From the NCBI RefSeq assembly GCF_036322585.1, contig NZ_AP024600.1, forward strand, positions 806,001 to 870,000: 64,000 nt of DNA. The letters run 5' to 3'. The stretch's first letter is position 1. Every line of letters begins with the position of its first letter. This DNA comes from Luteolibacter sp. LG18 (GTDB lineage: Bacteria > Verrucomicrobiota > Verrucomicrobiia > Verrucomicrobiales > Akkermansiaceae). The notes under the pieces are model-generated. The model ran no database searches and was not told the origin of the DNA. It worked only from the letters and a program-made list of their open reading frames with translations. A program made the translations under genes and the position numbers. Below, one piece after another: positions 1 through 8,463 of the stretch.

Positions 1-1
1 C

Positions 2-391
2 GAGGTCTGCGTCTGCCTGGATGTGACTCACGCCACCGACACGCCGGGGATCGACCACGTGAAGTTCGGCCGGGTGAAGCTCGGCGGCGGCCCCTCGCTG
101 ACGCACGGTTCGTCCAACCACCCGAAGGTGGTCCAGCGCCTGATCGAGGTGGCGAAGAAGGCCTCGGTGCCGGTCCAGCACGAGTCCAGCAGCCGCTTCA
201 CCGGCACGGATACCGACAAAATCTTCCACAGCCGCGAGGGTGTGCCGAGCGCGCTCGTGTCGCTGCCGCTGCGCTGCATGCACTCGGTGGTGGAAACCGC
301 CCATCTGGGCGACATTGAGAAGACAATCGAGCTGCTCACCGGCTTTGTCCTGTCGCTCGACGCCGACGACACTTTCCATCAGACCCTGTGA
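2..391 (+). CDS. M42-family aminopeptidase, C-terminal part (5' end outside window)
   Basis: The reading frame is open from base 2, so the start lies upstream of the window; about 129 C-terminal residues are visible. The sequence resembles the end of M42 glutamyl aminopeptidases/endoglucanase-like metallopeptidases: a VCLDVTHATDTPG stretch (metal-binding region with an Asp), a glycine-rich GRVKLGGGPSLTHG segment, and a HSVVETAHLGDIEKTIELL ending in which a late His belongs to the dinuclear metal site of the family. It is cytosolic and degrades peptides. The last codons overlap the next gene by four bases (GTGA), so it is probably the promoter-proximal member of the operon that follows. Substrate cannot be told from this fragment. 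Confidence 0.82.
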   Translation, partial: EVCVCLDVTHATDTPGIDHVKFGRVKLGGGPSLTHGSSNHPKVVQRLIEVAKKASVPVQHESSSRFTGTDTDKIFHSREGVPSALVSLPLRCMHSVVETAHLGDIEKTIELLTGFVLSLDADDTFHQTL

Positions 392-2349
392 AATCCCTGC
401 TCCTCGCCTTGGCCCTCGTCACTCCCGTGCTTGCTGCCGACTCCGGCACCCCGGCGGAAGCCGCCGTGCGCTTCGTGGAGAAACTGCGGGGCGGCCAGGT
501 GGACCTGGCTCCGGGCGCGGACACAGCCCTCTCCGCCGCGACCGGCAAGGACAAGCGTGAGATGATCGCCGCGAGGATCAAACGTCTCTCCCGTGAAATC
601 AGCGCCGACCGCGTGGAGGTGGGCCCGGTGAAACAGGACGGCGACCTGGCCGCGGTGCTCGTTCGGCAGGCCGCCGGATTCGATCCCGGCAGCCTGCGGG
701 TGATCGCCATCGGTCTGGTCCGCAAAGGCGACCAATGGCTCCCCGCCCCGGTGCCGGGATCCTTTGAAAACACCAGCCTGGGGTATGACGAATCCCGGGC
801 TGGCCGCATCGCCGCCCTTGAGGCGTGGATGACCCGCGAACAGGTGGTGGATCTTTCCACCCTGCGGGACCAATCCGCCGAACGGCTGCACAAGGAAATC
901 GGCGGCAAAATCCAGAAGGAAGTCCTCCAAAAGGAAAAGCCCCCGGAACTGGTCAAACGCCTGCTGACGGCCTGCGCCACCCGCGACCAAGCCACCATGC
1001 TCGGCCTGATCGGCGGTCTTCAGAAGGACTTGCCGCGGGACTGGAGCGAGCGGCTGGGAGCGGTGGGCCGCGCCTTTTCCAAGGAAACCTTCGAACCCGC
1101 GTGGCGGCTGCTCGCGGCACCGGGCGTGATCCGCTCGGTGGTGCTGGAGGACGGTGACGACCAACACGCGGCGATCACCATGGCCTGCCTCGATGCCTCC
1201 GCCGAATCGGGCCGCGGCACGCTGCCCCACATCCGCCTGCTCAGCCTGGATCTGGAAAAAGATCCCGAAGGACTCTGGCGCATCGATCTGCCCGCTGCCC
1301 TGCTGCGGAGCGATCCTCCCGATCCCCATGGCGACGAGGACGGCATCGTGGGCACGGACTACCTGGATGCGTTGCCCGCCGTCTGGCGGCGTCAATTTCC
1401 CCTCGCCAAGCTGGACACCGCCAAGGCCGCCAGCGAGGCCGTCGTCGCCGCGCTGCGGGCAAACACCCCGGATAGCCTGCTGACGCTACTCGATCTCGAG
1501 GGCGACCCGGAACAAGCCCGGCTGGGTGCCTCCCGGCTGGCCCTCATCTGGCGGGACCTTCATTCCCCGCGGGACCTGACCACGCTGCTGCCGATCGGAT
1601 TCATCGAGAAGAATGACGGGGCGGTCGCCTCCTACCAGGTCTTCTCCTCACGGCAACCGGAACGCGCGGACCTGCGCATGCTCTACTTCGTGAAACGGAA
1701 CGGCGGCTGGCACTTGATCCCCGGCCTCCGTCCCGGCGACCAGGTGCAACCCGAGCTGGCGGAAGTGAAGGCCCAGGCCGACACCGTCGCGCCCGATTGG
1801 ACCAAGGACTGGGAGGATCTCGCGCTCGCGGACAGCCCCGCGCTCGATAGCGTGCCCGGTGGAGAGGGGCCACCCGAAGAGGCCACACGTGGCATTTTCA
1901 ACGAGTGGAGCAAAGCGATCGTGGCCGGAGACATCGGCACCTCCATCCGTCTGACCGCCCATCTGAAACGCGACCGGGGAACCGCGCGCCTGCTGCGCAA
2001 TCTCGGCTACGAGTTGACGGGAGCCCTCAAGACCGGCGGCCACGCCACCATCCTCGGCGTGATCCGCCGCGGCCCGTGGACCGCCATCTCGGCGCGCATC
2101 GGCAATGCCGCGGACCCGGCGGCGACCTACCCGCTCTATCCGCTGGTGGCCACTCCGGACGGCCCGCGGGTGATGGCGGAGATCGACCTTTTCGCCAATG
2201 GCAACCGGACCCGCGATTTCCTCAACGTGGCCGCCTGGTCCCGCCTCGAGGCCGGCGGCAACACGGATGCCGCCGCCCAACTCCGCGAGATCTACGAGAT
2301 CCATCGTAAAAACGCCGAATCCGACCGGCCTCCCATCCCGGAGAAATGA
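388..2349 (+). CDS. Secreted protein of unknown function in MoxR/DUF58 operon
   Basis: 653 residues from a GTG start that overlaps the upstream TGA (GTGA). The N-terminus is a clear Sec signal peptide (about residues 1-16, KSLLLALALVTPVLAA then D), so the product is exported to the periplasm or surface. I recognise no catalytic motif; the rest is acidic, rich in Ala/Arg/Asp, and alternates helical stretches with lines such as WRIDLPAALLRSDPPDPHGDEDG that resemble SnoaL/NTF2-like or lipoprotein repeats, possibly three related modules. It ends with an ATGA overlap into the MoxR ATPase gene, so it is translationally coupled and likely works with that system, perhaps as its extracytoplasmic substrate or partner (inference). 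Confidence 0.72.
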   Translation: MKSLLLALALVTPVLAADSGTPAEAAVRFVEKLRGGQVDLAPGADTALSAATGKDKREMIAARIKRLSREISADRVEVGPVKQDGDLAAVLVRQAAGFDPGSLRVIAIGLVRKGDQWLPAPVPGSFENTSLGYDESRAGRIAALEAWMTREQVVDLSTLRDQSAERLHKEIGGKIQKEVLQKEKPPELVKRLLTACATRDQATMLGLIGGLQKDLPRDWSERLGAVGRAFSKETFEPAWRLLAAPGVIRSVVLEDGDDQHAAITMACLDASAESGRGTLPHIRLLSLDLEKDPEGLWRIDLPAALLRSDPPDPHGDEDGIVGTDYLDALPAVWRRQFPLAKLDTAKAASEAVVAALRANTPDSLLTLLDLEGDPEQARLGASRLALIWRDLHSPRDLTTLLPIGFIEKNDGAVASYQVFSSRQPERADLRMLYFVKRNGGWHLIPGLRPGDQVQPELAEVKAQADTVAPDWTKDWEDLALADSPALDSVPGGEGPPEEATRGIFNEWSKAIVAGDIGTSIRLTAHLKRDRGTARLLRNLGYELTGALKTGGHATILGVIRRGPWTAISARIGNAADPAATYPLYPLVATPDGPRVMAEIDLFANGNRTRDFLNVAAWSRLEAGGNTDAAAQLREIYEIHRKNAESDRPPIPEK

Positions 2350-3323
2350 ACGCTCCCACCCACGACATCCTTCCCGACCGACTGATGAGCCGCGCCCACG
2401 AGACCGCCACCCGCCTCGAACAAGCCGTCCGCACCGTGGTGCGCGGCCAGGACCATGTGATCCGCCGCGTGCTGGCGTGCATGGCTTCCGGCGGACACAT
2501 GCTGCTGGAGGACTACCCCGGCACCGGCAAGACCACGATGGCCAAGGCGATCGCCAAGGCCGTGTCCGGAGCGGTGTTCAAGCGCGTCCAATTCACGCCC
2601 GATCTCCTGCCCTCGGACATCCTCGGCATCTCGGTGCTGGACCCGCGGACCCATGAGTTCCGCTTCCATCCCGGCCCGGTGTTCGCGGACATCCTGCTGG
2701 CGGATGAGATCAACCGCGCCTCCCCGCGCACCCAGAGCGCGCTGCTGGAGGCCATGGGCGAGCGCCAGGCCACGATCGAAGGCACCCGCCACGAGCTCGA
2801 AGGGCTGTTTTTCGTGATCGCCACGCAGAACCCGGTGGAATTCCGCGGCACCTATCCGCTGCCCGAAGCCCAGATGGACCGCTTCGCGATGCAGTGCGCG
2901 CTCGGCTACGTGAGCGCGGACGACGAGGCGGCGATCCTGGCCGACCAGGTGGAACGCCACCCGGTGGACGTGATGGAGCCGGTGGCCAGCCGCGAGGAGG
3001 TGATGGACCTGATGGCCGCCACCCGCGCGGTGCGTTTCTCGGACGAACTGCGCCACTACGTGGTCTCGCTGGTTTCCGCCACCCGCGGCCACCGGGACAT
3101 CCAGCTTCCCGCCAGCCCGCGCGCCTCGCTGGCGCTGATGAAGGCGGCGCAGGCGCTCTCGCTCTTCGAGGGCCGCGACTACGTGCTGCCGGAAACAATC
3201 CAGGAAGTCGCCGTGGACGTCATCGCCCACCGCTTGGTGCTGGAGCCGGAGGCCCGCTACTCGGGCACCAGCGCCCGCTCGATCGTGGCGGGATTGATCG
3301 AACGCACTCCCGTGCCGGTGTGA
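2346..3323 (+). CDS. MoxR-family AAA+ ATPase
   Basis: 325 residues. Walker A DYPGTGKTT is near residues 56-64, Walker B ILLADEINRA near 116-125, sensor-1 VIATQNPVEFRGTYPLPEAQ follows with the arginine finger region QMDRF, and the AAA_lid segment is C-terminal. This matches the MoxR branch, which remodels or activates client proteins, typically together with DUF58/VWA proteins encoded next door. It is cytosolic. It overlaps its upstream neighbour (ATGA) and its downstream DUF58 neighbour (GTGA), so the three are almost certainly cotranslated. Client is unknown here. Confidence 0.95.
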   Translation: MNAPTHDILPDRLMSRAHETATRLEQAVRTVVRGQDHVIRRVLACMASGGHMLLEDYPGTGKTTMAKAIAKAVSGAVFKRVQFTPDLLPSDILGISVLDPRTHEFRFHPGPVFADILLADEINRASPRTQSALLEAMGERQATIEGTRHELEGLFFVIATQNPVEFRGTYPLPEAQMDRFAMQCALGYVSADDEAAILADQVERHPVDVMEPVASREEVMDLMAATRAVRFSDELRHYVVSLVSATRGHRDIQLPASPRASLALMKAAQALSLFEGRDYVLPETIQEVAVDVIAHRLVLEPEARYSGTSARSIVAGLIERTPVPV

Positions 3324-4726
3324 AAGAGGCTCCGAAAGCCCGGACAGCCGACGCGCTGCTGCGCCGTCTCCACCGCACCTATTGGCGCGGCGCGGCACTC
3401 AATTACTTTTTCGCCCGCCGCGTCCGCGCGACGGGCTTCGGGGTCGGCATCGCCCTGGCCGTCACCACCGTGCTCGGCGTGGCCCAGCCCGAGAACCAGC
3501 AGCAGTTCCACGTTTACCTCGTCTTCTCGCTCACCGCGGCCTTGTTCGCGATGGCTCTCCCGCTGGCATTCTTCCGTAAACCGGGAGCTCTCGAAGCGCG
3601 CCGCGAGCTGCCACGCTACGCCACCGCCGGGGAACAGGTCCATTGCACCATCCACCTGCGCAATCCTGGCACTAGGGACCTCCGCTCCGTCTGGCTCCAT
3701 GAAACGCCTCCGGATCCACGACCGCCCCTGAACTTGTTCCTGCGTGCCCGCGAACCGGAGGAGGCCACCCGCAATGCCTTCGACCGCACTTTCGCCTACT
3801 ACCGGTGGCAATGGCTGATGGACCGACTGCGGCTCTACGAGGGAGGTCAATCGGCCCACTCCGTCGACGTGCCTGCCGGCGGCACCGTGGAGGTGCCCGT
3901 GGAACTGACTCCGGCGCGGCGCGGCGTGATCCGCCTGGACGACCTGCGGGCGCTGCTGCCGGATCCATTCGGGCTGTTCCAGCGCTGCGAGAAACTGCCC
4001 ACCCCGCCCGCCACGCTCACCGTGCTCCCACCGCGTTACCGCCTGCCTCCAGTGGAGCTGCCGGGCAGCGGACGCTTCCAGATCGGCGGCGAGGCCGCGA
4101 CCAATGCCATCGGCACCTCCGGGGAATTCGTCGGCCTGCGCGAGTACCGCCCTGGCGATCCAATCCGCCAGATCCACTGGAAAAGCTGGGCCCGCACCGG
4201 CCGACCGATCGTCCGGGAGCTGGAGGACACCTTCTATCCACGTTACGGACTGGTGCTCGATACGTTCCCCGCTTCCGGACACGAACTGCTGTTCGAAGAT
4301 GCCGTGTCCGTGGCGGCCTCCTTCGCCTCCACGATCGATACCCGCGAAAGCCTGCTCGACCTGATGTTCATCAAGGACCGCGCCCACACCGTCACTGTCG
4401 GGCGCGGCATGGCCCGCTCGGAGGTGCTTCTGGAGGTGCTGGCGGGGGTGGAACCCGAAACCGTTCCTCACTTCGACACACTCGCGAACCTGGTGCTGAA
4501 GCACCGCGAGGAACTGACGTCCTGCCTGGTGGTGCTGTGCGGCTGGTCCGAGGAACGCGCCGCCTTCATCCGCCAGCTCGCCAGCCAGGGCCTGCCCTGC
4601 ACCGTGCTGGCCACCGGCACCGGCCCGGCTCCCACCGGATTCCCGGGCCATTGGATCGAATCCGGTCAACTCGCCCGCGACCTTGGCTCGTTGCCCATCC
4701 GGTTGAAACCCGTGGTGGCCGGGTAA
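3320..4726 (+). CDS. DUF58 domain membrane protein
   Basis: 468 residues from the GTG at 3320 that overlaps the MoxR stop; the frame is open further upstream but that portion lies within the MoxR gene. Two hydrophobic segments near the N-terminus (GFGVGIALAVTTVLGVA and FSLTAALFAMALPLAFF, about residues 35-85) anchor it; a beta-rich region follows, and then the DUF58 signature GEFVGLREYRPGDPIRQIHW at about residues 270-290, followed by a VWA-like fold with VLDTFPASG. The family pairs with MoxR ATPases and transglutaminases (the YeaD/YeaC/TgpA-type set). Its biochemical role is not established; an assembly or processing function at the membrane is the usual guess. Confidence 0.92.
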   Translation: MKEAPKARTADALLRRLHRTYWRGAALNYFFARRVRATGFGVGIALAVTTVLGVAQPENQQQFHVYLVFSLTAALFAMALPLAFFRKPGALEARRELPRYATAGEQVHCTIHLRNPGTRDLRSVWLHETPPDPRPPLNLFLRAREPEEATRNAFDRTFAYYRWQWLMDRLRLYEGGQSAHSVDVPAGGTVEVPVELTPARRGVIRLDDLRALLPDPFGLFQRCEKLPTPPATLTVLPPRYRLPPVELPGSGRFQIGGEAATNAIGTSGEFVGLREYRPGDPIRQIHWKSWARTGRPIVRELEDTFYPRYGLVLDTFPASGHELLFEDAVSVAASFASTIDTRESLLDLMFIKDRAHTVTVGRGMARSEVLLEVLAGVEPETVPHFDTLANLVLKHREELTSCLVVLCGWSEERAAFIRQLASQGLPCTVLATGTGPAPTGFPGHWIESGQLARDLGSLPIRLKPVVAG

Positions 4727-4744
4727 TCTTCTTGTCCCCTCCCG

Positions 4745-6856
4745 ATGCGTCCGAACACCCCGCCCCCGTTCCTGCTCGCCGCCGCGCTCCTGTTCTGGAG
4801 CGCGATGACGGACCAGTGGCTGATCGGCGTGAGCCTGGCGGTCGTCGTCGAACTGGCCCAATGGGTGCGGCTGCGCTGGGACTTCCGGGACGCCGCGTTC
4901 CTCCGGGCATGGCATCTCACCGTGCTGCTGGTGGCGGCGCGGATGGTGCTCACGTTTTTCGAAGGCAACCGCACCCAGATCGTCCAGCAACTGATCGTGT
5001 GGGGACCGGCGTTGTTCTTCCCGCTCCAATTCGCCCAGTCCTACGGCACGAAGGAGACGATGCCGCTTTACACGTTCTCGATCGTGGCCCGGAAACGATG
5101 GGAACGAAACCGCAAGCTGGGCCTCGGTGGCAACCCGCTGGAGCTCCCCTTCGGCCACATCTATCTCGGCATCATCCTGATCGCCTCCACCTTGGGAAAA
5201 CCCGAGGAACCCCGTTCGCCGTGGTTCTTCCTGGTGGGTCTGCTGCTGATTCTCGGCTGGGCCCTGCTGGCGCTGCGCAACGCGCGGAAGATGATGATCA
5301 TCGCCTGCCTCGCCCTCGCCGGCGGGATGGGAGTGAGCGGCATGTTCACCCTGAAATTTCTCTACGGCTGGGCCATCCGCGGTGCCCGTGGAGGAGGCGG
5401 GGACGGGTTCGATCCGAACTACTATAAAACCGCCATCGGAGACCTGGGAGAACTCAAGCAGTCCTCCGACATCCTCTGGCGGATGAAAACCCTGCAAGGC
5501 CCCACCCCGCCGCTGCTGCGGACCACCCTGTACAATCAATACGACGGCGGCGCGTGGGTATGCCGCGTTCCCCAGCCGACCGCGGTGATCGACACCACTT
5601 TCAACGAAGTGCGGAACATCGAGCCATTGCCCGGCAAGGTATACTATCTCAAATACCGCGCCAACGAGGCCACCCCGGCCGCGATCGAGGCCGCCATTTC
5701 CGACAGCCTGCCGCGGATCTCGCTGCGCGGGGCGGCGAAGCTGCGGATGCCGCTGCCGGTCCCCGGCCACTTCAGCAGCCTCACCGGATTCGATCTAGAC
5801 ACCGTGGAGCGAAACGACCTCTCCACGTTGCGGGTGGAACCCAAGGACCCGGTGATCAGCGGCACCGTGCTGTGGGACCCCAAAACCAGCCCGGACCGGC
5901 CACCGTGGGACCAGCGTCCGGCTCCAGGCACCTTCGTGTCCGATTTGAAGGTGCCTCAGGATGAAATCAACGCCGTCCACACCACGGCCCAGCAACTTGG
6001 CCTGGCCAATCTGCCGCTCCAGCAGCAACTGACGACGCTCAAAGGCTTCTTCCAGAGCGAATTCCACTACACCCGCTACCTCTCGATCAAGGCCCCGAAC
6101 CGCAGCAAGGGCGAGGCCGACAGCGCGATCGCCAAATTCCTCACCACCGAGCGCCGGGGCCACTGCGAGTACTTCGCCACCGCCGCCACCCTGATCCTGC
6201 GGGACGCCGGGGTGCCCACCCGCTACGCGGTCGGCTATGCCGTCATGGAACTCGACCCGGCCCGCAGGGAAGCCGTGATCCGCGGCACCCACGCCCACGC
6301 CTGGTGCCGGGTCTGGGACGACAACGCGAAATGCTGGATCGATTTCGACCCGACCCCGGTGAACTGGCTGGCCAACGAACCGAGCCGCCAGGGTTGGGGC
6401 CAGGCCTTCGATGACTGGCTCCAACGGCTGCGGGAGGACTTTTTCATCTGGCGGAACGATCCGGGCAACACCGGCCTGGTCACCTTGATCGTAGCCACCT
6501 TCGGCACCGCGGGAGCCATCGCCATCTTCCGCGGCCTGTGGCGGTCGCGCCGCCGGATCGAAAAATCGTCCGGCCGCGCCCCCCTCCAACCCGCGTTCCG
6601 CACCCCGCTCCACGATCTTGAGCCGCTCGCCCGGAAACTCCTCGGAAACCGCCCTCCCGGCATGCCCTATTCGAAGTGGCTGGAAGGACTTCGGAAGCAT
6701 TTGCCCGAAAACGAGGAACTCGGTGAGGCCATCCGCTTGCACCAACGGGTGCGCTTCGACCCGGAAACCGCCCCGGATGAAGTCCTGTCCCGGCTCGCCA
6801 CCCTCCAGCGCTCCATGAGAGCCACGCTCAAGGGGGGACGAAAATCCGTCGGGTGA
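4745..6856 (+). CDS. Membrane transglutaminase-like protein (TgpA type)
   Basis: 703 residues. An N-terminal block of five or six hydrophobic helices (about residues 8-215) is followed by a periplasmic region with the transglutaminase core. The papain-like triad is visible: Cys474 in RGHCEYFATA, His518 in GTHAHAW and Asp535 in WIDFDPTP. A last transmembrane helix lies at about residues 575-600 (LVTLIVATFGTAGAIAIF), and a cytoplasmic tail of about 100 residues (DUF4129-like position) ends the protein. It starts 18 bases after the DUF58 gene and is the last gene of the operon. Likely substrates are periplasmic proteins or peptidoglycan-linked peptides; this is inferred from the family, not seen. 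Confidence 0.93.
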   Translation: MRPNTPPPFLLAAALLFWSAMTDQWLIGVSLAVVVELAQWVRLRWDFRDAAFLRAWHLTVLLVAARMVLTFFEGNRTQIVQQLIVWGPALFFPLQFAQSYGTKETMPLYTFSIVARKRWERNRKLGLGGNPLELPFGHIYLGIILIASTLGKPEEPRSPWFFLVGLLLILGWALLALRNARKMMIIACLALAGGMGVSGMFTLKFLYGWAIRGARGGGGDGFDPNYYKTAIGDLGELKQSSDILWRMKTLQGPTPPLLRTTLYNQYDGGAWVCRVPQPTAVIDTTFNEVRNIEPLPGKVYYLKYRANEATPAAIEAAISDSLPRISLRGAAKLRMPLPVPGHFSSLTGFDLDTVERNDLSTLRVEPKDPVISGTVLWDPKTSPDRPPWDQRPAPGTFVSDLKVPQDEINAVHTTAQQLGLANLPLQQQLTTLKGFFQSEFHYTRYLSIKAPNRSKGEADSAIAKFLTTERRGHCEYFATAATLILRDAGVPTRYAVGYAVMELDPARREAVIRGTHAHAWCRVWDDNAKCWIDFDPTPVNWLANEPSRQGWGQAFDDWLQRLREDFFIWRNDPGNTGLVTLIVATFGTAGAIAIFRGLWRSRRRIEKSSGRAPLQPAFRTPLHDLEPLARKLLGNRPPGMPYSKWLEGLRKHLPENEELGEAIRLHQRVRFDPETAPDEVLSRLATLQRSMRATLKGGRKSVG

Positions 6857-7164
6857 TGGAAGTCCGATCGCCCCAGACAACCGAATTTTCGATCTCCCGA
6901 CCTCCCCTACACACCCGGAACAGTCGAAAGGTCTGTCATTTTTCTGACACCCGCCCGCTACCCGGACGTCATTTGATACCCAAATTGGCAATTTTCGGGC
7001 AACCAAACCCCCAATCCGGCAGCCAATCGGGAAGTAATACCTCATTTTTGAGCAATTCTCCCGCTTCCAAGACTTGACCCCGCGGCACGGGATCGCCAGC
7101 TTGACGCCTCGCCGATCCCAAAAGGGGTGACGCTATTCTCCACACCATCACCTAGAGACACGCC
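6857..7164. other. Intergenic region upstream of ilvC
   Basis: 308 bases without a credible gene and less GC-rich than the flanks. It carries a small hairpin, TGTCA-ttttttc-type loop-TGACA at 6934-6949, which could be a weak terminator for the transglutaminase operon or an operator. No convincing -35/-10 pair with normal spacing, leader peptide or T-box was found, although ilvC needs a promoter somewhere here. TTGAC boxes occur at about 7075 and 7103, but neither has a good -10 at 16-18 bases. Confidence 0.4.
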
Positions 7165-8211
7165 ATGGCCGCGAAGATCTACACCAACAAGGACGCCTCG
7201 CTGGTGCCCCTGAAGAAGAAAACCCTCGCCGTGATCGGCTTCGGCTCCCAAGGCCACGCCCACGCGCTGAACCTCAAGGACTCCGGCCTCAAGGTCGTCA
7301 TCGGTCTCTACAAGAAGTCGAAGTCCCGTGAAGTCGCCAAGAAGCTCGGCTTCGAAGTGATGGACACCGCCGACGCCGTGAAGGCCGCCGACGTGATCTT
7401 CGTGGCCGTTCCGGACACCGTGATCCCGGAAGTCTACGCGAAGGACATCGCCCCGAACCTCACCGCCGGCAAGACCGTCCTCTTCTCCCACGGCTTCGCC
7501 GTGCTCTTCGGCGAGCTGAAGCTGCCGAAGGACATCAACGTGATCCTCGTCGCCCCGAAGGGCCCGGGCCACACCGTCCGCTCCCAGTTCGTCGACGGCA
7601 AGGGCGTTCCCGGCCTGATCGCGATCCACCAGGACGCCACCGGCAAGGCCAAGGAAATCGCCCTCTCCTGGGCCCGCGGCATCGGCTCCACCCGTGCCGG
7701 CGTGTTCGAAACCAACTTCCGCGAGGAAACCGTCACCGACCTCTTCGGTGAGCAGTGCGTGCTTTGCGGCGGCGCTTCCGCCCTCGTGAAGGCCGGTTTC
7801 GAAGTGCTCGTCGAGGCTGGCTACCAGCCGGAGATGGCCTACTTCGAGTGCCTCCACGAGCTGAAGCTCATCGTCGACCTGATGAACGAGTCCGGCCTGG
7901 CCGGCATGCGCTTCTCGGTCTCCGAAACCGCCGAGTGGGGCGACGTTTCCGTGGGTCCGAAGATCATCGACGGCTCCGTCAAGAAGCGGATGCAGAAGCA
8001 GCTCAAGGAAATCGAGTCCGGCAAGTTCGCCAAGGACTGGATCAAGGAGTACAAGGAAGGCTACCCGCGCTTCAACGCGATCCGCAAGGCCGAGGCCGCG
8101 CACCAGATCGAGAAGACCGGCGAGAAGCTCCGCTCCACGATGAGCTGGATCAAGCAGAAGAAGCTCAAGAAGGGTGCCTCCCAGGCCTCCTACGTGTCTT
8201 CCTCCAAGTAA
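7165..8211 (+). CDS. ilvC: Ketol-acid reductoisomerase (class I)
   Basis: 348 residues. It converts 2-acetolactate or 2-aceto-2-hydroxybutyrate to the dihydroxy acids of valine/isoleucine synthesis, using NADPH and Mg2+. The Rossmann motif [12 protein letters not shown] is at residues 23-34, the core [10 protein letters not shown] near 132-141, and the metal-binding region [13 protein letters not shown] near 190-202, with [14 protein letters not shown] and [11 protein letters not shown] in the knotted C-terminal domain. Length fits the short, class I form, with about 10 extra Lys/Ser-rich residues at the end. It stands alone, between its own terminator and a long upstream spacer. Codon use is strongly biased (GGC, CTC, AAG), as expected for high expression. 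Confidence 0.98.
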   Translation: MAAKIYTNKDASLVPLKKKTLAVIGFGSQGHAHALNLKDSGLKVVIGLYKKSKSREVAKKLGFEVMDTADAVKAADVIFVAVPDTVIPEVYAKDIAPNLTAGKTVLFSHGFAVLFGELKLPKDINVILVAPKGPGHTVRSQFVDGKGVPGLIAIHQDATGKAKEIALSWARGIGSTRAGVFETNFREETVTDLFGEQCVLCGGASALVKAGFEVLVEAGYQPEMAYFECLHELKLIVDLMNESGLAGMRFSVSETAEWGDVSVGPKIIDGSVKKRMQKQLKEIESGKFAKDWIKEYKEGYPRFNAIRKAEAAHQIEKTGEKLRSTMSWIKQKKLKKGASQASYVSSSK

Positions 8212-8231
8212 GATCCCGCGATCTTTCCCCC

Positions 8232-8264
8232 AGCCCGGTCTCCGTGAGGAGCCCGGGCTTTTTC
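8232..8264 (+). terminator. Rho-independent terminator after ilvC
   Basis: AGCCCGG (8232-8238) pairs with CCGGGCT (8253-8259); inside it CTCC pairs with GGAG around a GTGA tetraloop. The stem runs straight into TTTTT. It lies 20 bases past the ilvC stop. Confidence 0.9.
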
Positions 8265-8463
8265 GCGCCCGGAAACCGCCCGACAGGACGCGATTCGGCA
8301 ATGAATTCGCCTCATTCACCTTCCCGAAACCCACCTTTCCCTAACTGGAATCCCGCCCCGCGAGGGGAAGCGTTTTCTATCAGTTTTTCTTCGTGGAAGC
8401 TCTTGCTTGTCAGGGATCACGAGAACGGTTAATCGGTCCGGTCCTTACCCCTGAATTCCATTC

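Noticed and set aside
3257..5770. 837-residue minus-strand open frame opposite the DUF58/transglutaminase genes
   Set aside because: It is the antisense shadow of two well-supported genes; its composition (His, Gly, Arg, Gln-rich) is typical of GC-rich antisense frames and it has no domain.
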